A stretch of DNA of 64,000 nucleotides from Mixophyes australis (lineage: Eukaryota > Chordata > Amphibia > Anura > Limnodynastidae). Location of the stretch: contig JAVHZZ010000009.1 in assembly GCA_036250195.1 (NCBI GenBank), forward strand, positions 44,545,824 through 44,609,823. The letters run 5' to 3'. A model generated the notes under the pieces. It worked only from the letters and a program-made list of their open reading frames with translations. It ran no database searches and had not been told where the DNA came from. The position numbers and the translations under genes are program-made. Shown in pieces: positions 33,540 to 44,052 of the stretch; position 1 is the first letter of the stretch; each line of letters opens with the position of its first letter.

Positions 33540-34830
33540 ACCTACCACACACACATTACATTGCCGCAAGCCCCCTGTGCCATCACACATACACACACTA
33601 CATTGCCACAAAACCCCTGTGCCATCACACACATCACATTGCCACAAGCCCCCTGTGCCATCACACACACATTTATATGCCCCTTCATAGTCACCACGCT
33701 GTGCCTCTTTATGATCACACTGTGCCCCCTTATGATCACACTGCACCCTCCATGCTGCTTTTCCACCCTTAACCTGGCCCCCTTCATCTCTCTGTGCCAT
33801 CCTGCTCCCCCCTTCATCACACTGTGCCATCCTGTTCCCACCCCTTCATCACTCTGTGCCATCCTGCTCCCCCCCTTCATCATTATGTGCCATCCTGCTT
33901 CCCTTTCATCATTTTGTGCCATTCTGCTCACCCCCTTCATCACTCTGTGCCATCCATATCCCCCCCTTCATCAATCTGTTCCATCTTGTTCCCCCTTCAT
34001 CACTCTGTGCCGTCCTGCTCCCCCTTTATCATTCTGTGCCTTTCTGCTCCCCCCTTCATCACTTTGTGCCATTTTGCTCCCCCTTCATCACTCTGTGCCA
34101 TCCTTATCCCCCCTGTCATCACTCTGTGCCATCCTGCTCCGACTTTATGACTCTGTGCCATTCTGCTCCCCTCTTCATCATTCTGTGCCATCCTGCTTCC
34201 CTTTCATCATTTTGTGCCATTCTGCTCACCCCCTTCATCACTCTGTGCCATCCATATCCCCCCCTTCATCAATCTGTTCCATATTGTTCCCCCTTCATCA
34301 CTCTGTGCCGTCCTGCTCCCCCTTTATCATTCTGTGCCTTTTTGCTCCCCCCTTCATCACTTTGTGCCATCTTGCTCCCCCTTCATCACTCTGTGCCATC
34401 CTTATCCCCCCTGTCATCACTCTGTGCCATCCTGCTCTGACTTTATGACTCTGTGCCATTCTGCTCCCCTCTTCATCATTCTGTGCCTTTCTGCTCCCCC
34501 TTCATCACTTTGTGCCAGCTTGCTTCCCTCCTTCATTACTCTGTGCCATCCTTATCCCCCACTTCATCACTCTGTGCCACCCTGGTTACCCCCTTCATCA
34601 CTCTGTGCCATCCTTCTCCCCCCTTCACTCTGTGCCATCTTGCTCCCCCTTTATCACTCTGTGCCATCCTTCTCTCCCCTCATCCCTCTGTGCCATTCTG
34701 CTCCCCTCTTCATCACTCTGTGCCACCCTGCTCCCACCCCTTCATCACTCTGTGTCTTTCTGCTCCCTTCTCTTTATCACTCTGTGCCTTTCTACCCCCC
34801 CCGCCCCCTTCATCACTCTGTGACATGCTG
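33540..34830. repeat. ~30-bp minisatellite with higher-order duplication
   Basis: From 33780 the unit CCTTCATCACTCTGTGCCATCCTGCTCCCC and variants repeats ~34 times. A proximal part (33548-33690) has a related CACAAGCCCCCTGTGCCATCACAC unit. The block from 33901 recurs at 34199, a 298-bp shift, so about ten units were duplicated together. The long Ser/Pro/Leu/Cys-rich plus-strand frames (up to 295 codons) are a by-product of a unit length close to a multiple of 3. Confidence 0.95.
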
Positions 34831-35165
34831 CTTTCCTCTCCTTGCCTCCTTTCCTTTACTTACCTTCCTATCAGCTTCTTTCATCTCTTTTGACTTCTTT
34901 CTTGCTTGCTGAGTCCTCTCTGCTCCTCACTGAATGTCCGGTGTGATGTCATCACGTCACGCCCAACATTCAGTGCGAACAGAGCACGGAGGAGGGAGGA
35001 ATGGCACCGGCGCCACGATCATGTAAGTTTGTTTTTTTTTTTTTAAAAAAAAGTACCCTGCTCCCCCCACCAACGAAGAGGGTGGAGCCATCAGGCGTCG
35101 GGGCCCACCGAGGAATACCCCGGTTCCCCGTGGGCCAATCCAACCCTGGGTTTACCTTACAAATA
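34831..35165. other. GC-richer flank, possible DNA-transposon end
   Basis: A CATCACGTCACGCCCAACATTCAGTG stretch followed by CCCCGGTTCCCCGTGGGCC and AATCCAACCCTGG at 35117-35150, resembling a hAT-type terminal sequence on the minus strand. No partner end found. Confidence 0.3.
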
Positions 35166-36870
35166 TGTCATAACATTGGCACACAATATATTCACAATAT
35201 ACAGCAACACTCATGATACAACTGCAAATCACATGAAAAGCTGGATAACATGGGCACTAGTAGCACCCAAAATCCTGAACTTGGAGGCACCACTCTAATC
35301 AAAGTATAAAAGGAGTTGTGGAGCGGGACCAGGGCTATAAAAGTACATTAGTCTGACCCTTGGTTTCCTCACAGTGAATCTACTATTAAATTCTTTGGCT
35401 GAGGGGCCTTTGTATAGAATAAGAATCATCTGAGAACCTGAATTTAGTAAGAACTCTGGTCATAGATCCCTAGTGAAGTCTGCCAAATGCTTTTTTCTGC
35501 TACTAGTTATAATGAAGTAGGGGATTAGACTTAGTTATGTGAGATGCTACAATATTGTTAACTCTCCTATATTATCTTGGGCTAATATACCTTTCACAAA
35601 ACTTTCCTGATCTGGATTGACTATATTGGATATAATATGATTCAATCTATTACATATAAGTCTAGCAAATAATATGATATCAGAGTTAAGCTGTGCTATA
35701 AGGTGTAAGGAAACCACCCTTAGCTGGCATGGTGTTTACCCTCCATGGGATTCAACTCACTTGGGTAGACCAGAATATATCCAAAATAAGGCTTTATTAT
35801 GACAGCACAACACCATAAGACGTTCACAAGGTACAGGGTAAATGGAAGCATGTAGCAGCCTCTTGCAGTCATCACTCCAAATTAATAATTTCAATGTCTT
35901 TCAGAATCATATCCTCCCACAGTATTACCACTACCGTTTAGCTAGACAGTCCTGTATCCTCCAGTCTGGGCTACTGGCTCACACAGACCCTGTTGTGATA
36001 AGTTTTCCTCCGGCGGCCCTGCAATGCCTGGCCTAGGGTCTTTTTTGCTGATGTATTCCACACCAGGATCCTCTAAGCTAGCACAGCCTATATTGACATT
36101 CTGCTCTCCTTATATTCCTGACTGTTTACACAGGGAGTAGGGTCAAGTGTCTCAACCCTTCCCCTTTGAGCAGGGGTCTATCAGTGGACACTTAAATTAT
36201 TTAACCGTTAGACATACTGTCTCTGTTACCTTGATTATGTAATGGAATGGCTTGACTGAATTAGCTATTTGTCTGGGTACACTAAACAAAGGGTTACAAT
36301 ATTACATCAGGAAATTACACTTCACGCTTATGTGAAACATTAAGATATTTGAAACATTGTATCTGCAGCATTATACAATCTGAGCCTGTGATATATTTTG
36401 ATACAATAACATTTATAATGATACATATTAATACATTTGCCACTTCTATTTCTGCCAGTATATTACTTTGGAGGAACATTGCACAGTAATAACCAATTCA
36501 TTAGTAATTAACCAGTAATTAGTAATTACCAAAAGATTACCTGTTGATCTAGCTAATTCACTTGGGCTGATAGCTAGCTATGTTAACAGTGACTCAGACA
36601 TTGTTCTGATTACAAACCAGATCTAAGCCACACCTCATAACAATGGACATTTGAGACAAAGGGTAGCTTGAGACGAAGACCTTAGCTAACACAAGCAAAA
36701 TGACTTCTGCTGTCCTGGAATGATTTACTGTTGAATTTATCAGTCAGGATTGAAATGAAATTTGTGGTAGTTAGAGATTTTGTCACTAGGTAAATGTGAC
36801 AAAAGATCTAATATCTGCTGTGCAAACTTGACAGTTCCTGAAATGTGTTGTATAATAAATAATAACTAGT
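35166..36870. other. No gene recognised
   Basis: A 64-codon frame at 35842 is not recognisable. The run 35700-36180 has LTR-like composition (GGCTTTATTATGACAGCAC) but no defined ends. Confidence 0.4.
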
Positions 36871-36874
36871 AGTG

Positions 36875-36875
<1 letters not shown>

Positions 36876-36910
<35 letters not shown>
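36876..36910. repeat. (AT)n microsatellite
   Basis: About 17 AT units directly before the L2-like fragment. Confidence 0.95.
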
Positions 36911-36911
<1 letters not shown>

Positions 36912-36912
<1 letters not shown>

Positions 36913-37263
36913 TGAAGTTAGCATGACATTGATTAGTGTGTTTTTCCTACTGCTGTTGTTTGGCTCTATGCCAAAAAACAATATTTTAGCTGTGCAGCAA
37001 ACTGGGTTTGAACTTAGTGGTTCAGAATTGAAAAACTCTGATTACATGAGCCATCCCGGTGTTGTACTTGACTGTGGCTTGACATTTAAAGATCAGGTTT
37101 CAGTTATAATTAAATCTGCATTCTTTCATGTGAAGTACATAGCCAGAATCAAGCTTTTAATTCCCTCAGCAGATTTTCCTAAACTCAGACATGCATTTGT
37201 GTCCTCACACTTAGACTATTGCAGTTTACTCAACTTGGGTCTCTCAGAAAAAGATGTTAATGG
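36912..37263 (+). pseudogene. L2-like LINE RT fragment
   Basis: The plus frame reads GVVLDCGLTFKDQVSVIIKS, AFFHVKYIARIKLLIP, FPKLRHAFVSSHLDYC and NLGLSEKDV. This matches the RT thumb region of L2-type LINEs (LGVxxDxxLxFxxxIxxxxKxAFFxLxxIxxIRxxL...LxHAFVxSRLDYCNxL). It is truncated at both sides and preceded by an (AT)n array that supplies its false start. Confidence 0.75.
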
Positions 37264-37312
37264 AGATACACACAGATATGCAGTGTAAAGGATAAGCGCT
37301 GACAACTGTCTT
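37264..37312 (+). repeat. ~50-bp dispersed repeat, copy 1
   Basis: GATACACACAGATATGCAGTG followed by GGATAAGCGCTGACAACTGTC. A diverged second copy is at 39638-39690. Confidence 0.8.
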
Positions 37313-37870
37313 TTTTGTTAAAGATGTTAAATACTTGTAGCTGGTACTGAAGGATTATCTGGAGTTCACAATGTATTCTGCCTAAGTTGGATACTGCTTT
37401 CCTGGCCAGAGAGTTTTCTTCCAGAGGTAATCTGCCTGAGAAACATTGTTTCCAGATAGGCTATTGATTTTATAAATAATGTATGGGCAATAATTGCTTA
37501 AATGCGCTTTTAATTTATAATAAAATATTTTAACCATTTATTGAGAAGTTATCGTTGGTTTGGAAACGTATTACGCTATGGCAATCCATTTTGCTTGAGT
37601 TTCAGTATGCTATTGGATTGACGGTCTGATCAGGAACCACCTAGGAAGAACTGGGACCTTAATAAGATAGGCTTCTTATCTACTAGTCCTTGGTACGTGG
37701 CCACTTTTATAGAATTGAAATTGACTTTAGGGTCTACAGATTTACACTATATTTGGAGCTCCTGTGTTTTTGTGTTCAGTTTAGGTTATGCATCTACAAA
37801 TAGGTGCTATTTATTGGGCATGTGTTGTTCACTATATTCTATTCACTATGTGCCGTTTGTCTATTCATTG

Positions 37871-37904
<34 letters not shown>

Positions 37905-39637
37905 CCTCAGTATGCCTACTAATTTCATTTTCATATGGCTTCCTGCACACCAGCTTTTAGTGGAGAACAATCATTAAATAAAAGTAAGAATGGGTTGACA
38001 ACTTGTCACCTGTCTGCTGCTGTCCCTGTGGTTGTAGGGTGTTCGGTTCAGTGGCAACTGAACTCAATGTAAATATGTGAGGACTACTGTGGGCCAGCAG
38101 TGCCAATGGAAACTAAGCAGGCGATATAGGTGAGGGCTTAGATGTAGCCAGTAGATGTACTGCACTGGGTCCACTTATTGAAAAGGCAGTTGGGGCCTCT
38201 TGAACACCGCTCCGTGTATATGGATATTCCAAAGGGCATCGGTGAGATGCAGACTCAAAACACTAATCTTCACCTCTATAGCCAGCGAATATGTCTCATT
38301 TATGTTTTACATTTATGCGGGGGAAAAGTCAGCCATATTTTTCTTCTCAAGTGAAGCCACTCTGAGTACATCCTGTACACACCTATTTGATTTGCACAAC
38401 ACTGTGAAATCCCTTATCTTTAAAATGGGCAGATTTTGTCAAATTGTAAAAAAAACTATAATATTGTCAAAAATGTCACCTCCCAAAGGCACTCAGCTTA
38501 AACAAAAACAACAATAGTCTTAAACTGCCATGTACACTGAATTATGTTTTCCCAAAACTATTCCAAATTCGTCATTTTTTATTTTTTTTGCAACCGGAAG
38601 TAGAAAAAAATGGTAATTTAGACTATACCAAATTTGTCATTGTTAATTTTTTCCCCTGAAAATTGGCATGTAGCACCCAGAGATGGCTCTCCATTAGCAT
38701 GCTACATTTCAGTTTACTAGCTCTAATATGTTTTAAGATGTAGCCCTTCAAACACCAAGCTCCCCTCTCACAAAATGAACAAGGTAGAATGGGATTTATT
38801 AGAGTCAACCTTATTATAATCCACCCATTACATGTGTACACACATTCACTGAGACACAGAGGAACCATGGAGCGATAGAAGATCACATCACAAATCCCAG
38901 TATAAATATTCATCATCCTCAGGATACCAGCACGTGATTTGGAGTTAAATGTAATTATCCTTATTTCTGAGGATTTTTTCTTCATGGGCAAGTGTTGGAG
39001 CTCCTAATCTGTGCATGTAGATGTGAATATTGGACATTGAGAACTGGAATCCAATCACTTGCAACTGTTCTTAAAATAGACTATTAGATTGATATTCATT
39101 TTAAAAGATACTCTTACGGATAAAGGATTTTGATGTGGACAATAAGGATTGCATTATTGGACAATAGAATGCCTAGTAGGTTAAACTTCCATGTCCACAC
39201 ACACACACAGAAGAATTATCAAGATCTGGTTTTGGAACAGATTGTCTTTACCTATATATAGTAGCATAATATATACTTTGTATACTTGGTATAATTACTC
39301 TACATGGTGCAGCACAAATTTTTTCCTGCATAGATGAAGTTGAAAAGAGTTTGGACACCTCTAGACATTAGCTGCTATCCTGCACATTTATATCTCAGAA
39401 TGAACAGTGAGCACAGATTTTTTATTTTGCATAACTTGCTGATTGTCTGAAACAAGATGAGAAGAATGTGGCAGCCATTTCTGTACTCTCCTTGCTTATG
39501 TCAGCCTGGCCTTCTTTCAAACATAGGCAACACACTGCCAGCAAGAATATGTAGAGGTGAAAAAAAGCAGTGTTTAAAGCATATAGGTTTGCATAGGACC
39601 TGCATATAATGAGGTGCCCTTGTTTTCATTTTGTTAG
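37313..39637. other. No gene recognised
   Basis: Contains an (AT)n run at 37873-37901. Frames up to 122 codons (minus, 38623-38991) show no known motif. Confidence 0.45.
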
Positions 39638-39690
39638 ATACACAGAGATATGCAGTGTTAAGGATGAGCGCTGACAACAACTGTCTTTAA
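39638..39690 (+). repeat. ~50-bp dispersed repeat, copy 2
   Basis: GATACACAGAGATATGCAGTG and GGATGAGCGCTGACAACAACTGTC match 37264-37312 with a few changes and a short insertion. Confidence 0.8.
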
Positions 39691-40264
39691 AATGCATAGT
39701 GTTGATTCCCCCCCCATATGTAAAACCACCTTTGTGTTAACCTTACACCATACTTAGAAACCATGAAATAAAGACACGGACACCGACTTAAGTTTGGAAA
39801 TAAAAAGGTCCTTTTATTTTTGCTATTAATTTTTATTTTTATTTTATTTTATTTTTATTTTATTTTCTATAAACTATTTTATTTATTTTTATTTTCTTTT
39901 ATTATTTTATTTCTATCAAAATCTATCAAAATTTCTATCAACAATTTGGACCTTTTTTATATAGGTGGCGAAGAGCAGGGCAGCCAGCTAAACCAACATA
40001 AACCAATATTGTGGAAGATCGTCTCTTTTCCACCAACCTGGTTTAAGACCTTATCTATTGGCCGGTACTATCGACTATAAATTAACTCAATACCCTCTGG
40101 ACTCAAACTGGTCAAACCCTTTCAAGGCAAAACCTGATACTCCTTACTAGAGCATCAACGAGTCTGATAACGACGAGGGAACCAAGGCTACATCGCCCAC
40201 ACTTACGTACCGTATGTTTAACAACCATCTGACTGCCATGCTCTCCCACCACAGCCGTGTGTTC

Positions 40265-40852
40265 TTATGGACCACGCGGCCCGCCACCTAAAGAAAAAAC
40301 TAAACCCCTCAACTCCGAAAAAATACTTTCTATAAATAAAACCATTCCTTCTGCCGACAAATGCACCCCATCCGCTCTGAAAAGATGTCTCTTGTCCACC
40401 GTTAAACCAGGATGACTTATCACTACCCCTTGCATGCTTTTAACGTTCTGCCTAGCGTACCCGTTTATCTTTTTAACCACCCTTATCAATGTGGCCGGGG
40501 GAATAGATGACCTCCAAGACAACCGGGGAATTATATTAGACCAACAAAACTTTATTGAAGGCCATCGGGCGTGTATCTGTGCCAGACCCTCACGAATGTT
40601 TATGATTAAATCTAGGGATTTTCCTCTACCCACGTCATTACCTCCCAGATGAATCACAACTATATCGGGGGTACCGTGCTCCTCCATTTCCTTACACAAT
40701 GTGGGAATCAACTCCGCCCATAACATGCCCCTCTTGCCCAACCACCTGATGTCAACTGGGTGTTTGAAACCGAACCGCCTATCCGCTAATCTGTGCTTCG
40801 CTGCCCAAAAAATAAACGAATGCCCCACGACCCATATTCGCGTCGTCGTCAC
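40265..40852 (-). CDS. SGNH-type hydrolase of Ngaro element
   Basis: A 195-codon intact frame. Block I VVGHSF (catalytic Ser at about residue 12), block III HLGGND (about 69-73) and block V DGVHL (Asp ~161, His ~164) are all present, giving a complete SGNH catalytic set. The family hydrolyses ester bonds of varied substrates; its role in Ngaro elements is unknown. It lies ~540 bp downstream of the recombinase frame, with an AT-rich spacer (41070-41150), so it is probably translated separately. It has no signal peptide or membrane segment. Confidence 0.9.
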   Translation of the reverse strand: MTTTRIWVVGHSFIFWAAKHRLADRRFGFKHPVDIRWLGKRGMLWAELIPTLCKEMEEHGTPDIVVIHLGGNDVGRGKSLDLIINIREGLAQIHARWPSIKFCWSNIIPRLSWRSSIPPATLIRVVKKINGYARQNVKSMQGVVISHPGLTVDKRHLFRADGVHLSAEGMVLFIESIFSELRGLVFSLGGGPRGP

Positions 40853-41389
40853 CGTGGAACCTAGGACAAAATAAATATTCTCATCAGATCATACCCATAT
40901 CTAAGAAACCATAACGACTACCACAACACGTGTTCTAATTCTGCAGCCTTCTTGCTGGAAATAGCCCCTCCTTACCAGAGGGGCCACCCCCGTTTACTTG
41001 AAGTATTTGCCACGGAAGAAAACTTTTTCATTAGCTACACATTTATTCCCCATATGAGGGACACCTGTTCAACTTTTTAATATTTATTTATTTATTTTTA
41101 TTTAATTTTATTTATTCTCAAAACTAATTTATTCTAACTCTTAAACAAATGAAAAGGAAAGTTGGTAACCCACATGAAGGTAAAAAACCCCTTATAACCC
41201 TGGGAGGCACACACACTAATCAGGCCTTGCCAAGGAAACAAGGGGAGAAAATCCCTTCACGCCCCCGTTCAACACAGCGAGCAGCACAGCCCTGAGTCAC
41301 CAAGTGATAGAGGAGAAAAGGATAAGATGAAAGCGATAGAGAAAACTGAAAGACTTGAGGAGATGCAAGACTGTGCAGTAAGAGCCCTT

Positions 41390-42313
41390 TCAAGGCTCCT
41401 TATAAGGCCGGATGTATTTCTTATATGCCTGTGACCTCCATCTTCCTAGTGTTTGAATCTCGGGGACAGATGCACCCCCAACTGCAGCGGCAGTGGCAGC
41501 CCCTATCCTGAAAGAATGAGTACCATAGTCTGCAGGATTTAGACCTATTTCCCCTAGCGCCCGTTTCAACAAGGCGTTAAACTGAAATTTAGTTAACGGG
41601 GTCTTGTCCATATGAGTTAACCACACACCCTCCCCCGTGGGCCGGAGACTAGCGAATTTATTGGCCATTATAACTGGGCATATAACTGCTCCCTGCTGCT
41701 CTGTAATTGTCAACCAATGACCTCGGCCTAACTGATCTGTTTTTGACTTAACTATCTTACAGCGCATAACGTTAGGTTGTAAAATCACATTTCTAGACAG
41801 CAAAGCCCCCCCTATGTCATTCTTGGATCTGGCTACTAGCTCGCTAATTCTGAAAGCACCGTGATACGCTACTGAGAAAGCTAACCCGAACAGCAAAGCC
41901 TCATAATCATCCATAGCTAGCTTCTGCAAAACCTCGACCAGCCTAGCTAAAATTTGGCCGTCAATAGGCCGGCGAGTGTCACTCTTCATCGGCTGCATTC
42001 TAGACCAACCTTTCAAAGCCTTTGATATAATAAATGATTTCGTGGGATCTTGTGTACCATTAAGCCTAGCCATGAATGAAATACCGGCTAAGAGAGACCC
42101 CATTCTCGCTTTAGACACCCCCTCGTTATACTGGTTCCACATAAAGCCCGTAATAGAGGGAATCTGACCTGAAATGCTGCTGTTGAAAGACGCCTGGTAA
42201 CCCAACCAACGTTCCCATGCCCCTTGATAACTCCTTCTAGTCGCAGGAGCCAAGGACGCCTCCGCTAGCCACTTTATACCTATCGTATCATCTGCCAAAC
42301 AGAAGGGGGACAC
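41390..42313 (-). CDS. Tyrosine recombinase of Ngaro element
   Basis: A 307-codon intact frame. An N-terminal core-binding domain (residues ~10-105) precedes the catalytic domain with Arg in FRISEL (about 155), a Lys in KSKTD (about 191), HSFRIGAA (His ~266, Arg ~269), LGRWRS (Trp ~292 region) and the nucleophile Tyr in AYKKYIRP (about 300). This R-K-H-R-(H/W)-Y set is complete. The enzyme would integrate a circular DNA intermediate without a target duplication. The start overlaps the end of the RT-RNase H frame by 34 bp. Confidence 0.95.
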   Translation of the reverse strand: MSPFCLADDTIGIKWLAEASLAPATRRSYQGAWERWLGYQASFNSSISGQIPSITGFMWNQYNEGVSKARMGSLLAGISFMARLNGTQDPTKSFIISKALKGWSRMQPMKSDTRRPIDGQILARLVEVLQKLAMDDYEALLFGLAFSVAYHGAFRISELVARSKNDIGGALLSRNVILQPNVMRCKIVKSKTDQLGRGHWLTITEQQGAVICPVIMANKFASLRPTGEGVWLTHMDKTPLTKFQFNALLKRALGEIGLNPADYGTHSFRIGAATAAAVGGASVPEIQTLGRWRSQAYKKYIRPYKEP

Positions 42314-44052
42314 TGTAAGCCCGTTACACGGGCATGCGGGGCCAGAGACCTAAAACGTTGCCAGTCAAAACGAGAAAGAGAGTCTGCTATCTGGTTATCT
42401 ACGCCAGGAACGTGCCGTGCTCGAAAACTAATATCACACTCTAGGCATCTCAATACCAAGACTCGTAACAAGTTAATCGCCGGGCGTGATGAGGCACTCT
42501 GTTTGTTAATAGCCTGGACCACACCCAGGTTATCACACCAAAATACCACACTCCTACCGCGCAACCGATCAGACCACAACTCTAAAGCCACTATTATGGG
42601 AAACAACTCCAAAGTTATCAAGTTCCGGACCAACCCCTCATCCTCCCATGCCTGCGGCCAAGGCGCCGCACACCACTCTCCCTGGAAAAAAGCACCAAAA
42701 CCTTTCGAGCCAGATGCGTCTGTATGTAAATCCAAGGATGTACTGGATACTGGGGGTGTTGGCCATACTCGTATACCGTTGAAAAATGCCAGAAACCGTT
42801 TCCATACAACCAAATCCTCCCTAATTTCCTCTGACAGCCGTACTTGAGAATGGGGACTACGGCAACCCGATGTTGCTAGTTGCAATTTTCTACAAAACAC
42901 TCGGCCCATAGGTATCACCCGACAAGCAAAATTGAATGAGCCTAACAGAGATTGAACCTTCCGTAAGGAGCAGGACGAGGACGACATAACTTCTTCAATC
43001 AGTGACTGTAATTTAACAATTTTATCAGGGGGTAAACGACAACAACCTTCCATTGTGTCAATTTCTATGCCTAAAAAGGCCAAGCATGTGGCTGGGCCCT
43101 CTGTTTTGTCTGCAGCTATTGGTACGCCCATCACCCGGAATAGCGCTTGTGCCGAAAACAAAATGTCCTTACAACAAGGGGAATTGGCTGGGCCTATAAA
43201 CAGGAAGTCATCCAGATAATGAGCTATTCCGCGGTGTCCAGTTCCCGCCCCGACACACCAGTGGAGGAAGGAACTAAAAGCCTCAAAATATGCGCATGAA
43301 ACCGAGCAGCCCATTGGCAGGCATAGATCCACATAGTACTCGTTACTAATTTTAAAACCCATAAATTTAAAGGACTCGGGATGCAAAGGGAGGAGGCGAA
43401 AAGCGGATTCTATGTCCAATTTAGCCATCATCGCTCCCTTGCCAAACTCCCTAACTAAAGTTAAAGCATCATCGAAAGACTGGTACACCACTGAGCTAAT
43501 TTTAGGGTCAATCGCATCATTAACCGAGTTGCCCGCTGGGTGAGACAAATGCTGAATTAATCTAAATTTTCCCGGGGCCTTTTTTGGTACTATCCCGACC
43601 GGGGAAATGACTAAATCCTGAATGGGGGGGGATGAAAAGGGGCCCACCATACGTCCCAGTCTTATCTCCTTACCAACCTTCTCTGCCAGAATGTCAGGGT
43701 GTAAATATGCGGAACGAAGGTTCCTGGCGGCGGTACCCGTCACCCCACTGTCAATGGGGAGGCGGAAACCGAGGCGAAAACCCTCTCTAAGGAAAGAGGC
43801 CTGGGCCGCATCCAGATAAAGAGCCAGCCACCTACAAAGGATAGGGAATATAATGGGAGACACCGCCTTAGATAGCACTCCCTGCCCCTCCCCGTCCCCT
43901 ACCGACGCCAACGGTGCCCCTAGGGCAGTCTTTGAGGGGATGACTTCCTCTACAATTGGAGCAGGCGTGTCTGTAACGGCATGCCTCCCCTCTCCCGCAT
44001 GAGGAGTTGTTAAAAGCAAAGCACCGATTCCTTGAGGACAGGGGAGCACCAC
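42280..44052 (-). CDS. RT-RNase H polyprotein of Ngaro element
   Basis: A 590-codon intact frame. RT: VPKKAPGKFRLIQHLS (finger, ~155-170), KLDIESAFRLLPL (motif A, Asp ~213), LPMGCSVSCAYFE (motif B) and AHYLDDFLFIG (catalytic YLDD ~279-282), then FLGIEID. RNase H: DLHTDASGSKG (~441-451), Glu in LELFP (~482), WCDNLG (~505-510) and ARHVPGVDNQIADSLSRF (~545-562), all four acidic residues present. The nominal ATG lies within the gag overlap, so the real start or a frameshift from gag is undetermined. No methyltransferase domain follows, unlike DIRS1. Confidence 0.95.
   Translation of the reverse strand: MVLPCPQGIGALLLTTPHAGEGRHAVTDTPAPIVEEVIPSKTALGAPLASVGDGEGQGVLSKAVSPIIFPILCRWLALYLDAAQASFLREGFRLGFRLPIDSGVTGTAARNLRSAYLHPDILAEKVGKEIRLGRMVGPFSSPPIQDLVISPVGIVPKKAPGKFRLIQHLSHPAGNSVNDAIDPKISSVVYQSFDDALTLVREFGKGAMMAKLDIESAFRLLPLHPESFKFMGFKISNEYYVDLCLPMGCSVSCAYFEAFSSFLHWCVGAGTGHRGIAHYLDDFLFIGPANSPCCKDILFSAQALFRVMGVPIAADKTEGPATCLAFLGIEIDTMEGCCRLPPDKIVKLQSLIEEVMSSSSCSLRKVQSLLGSFNFACRVIPMGRVFCRKLQLATSGCRSPHSQVRLSEEIREDLVVWKRFLAFFNGIRVWPTPPVSSTSLDLHTDASGSKGFGAFFQGEWCAAPWPQAWEDEGLVRNLITLELFPIIVALELWSDRLRGRSVVFWCDNLGVVQAINKQSASSRPAINLLRVLVLRCLECDISFRARHVPGVDNQIADSLSRFDWQRFRSLAPHARVTGLQCPPSVWQMIR

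Noticed and set aside
33561..34912. Long Pro/Ser/Cys/Leu-rich plus-strand frames up to 295 codons
   Set aside because: Products of the ~30-bp minisatellite; three frames are open at once and none has a domain or start context.
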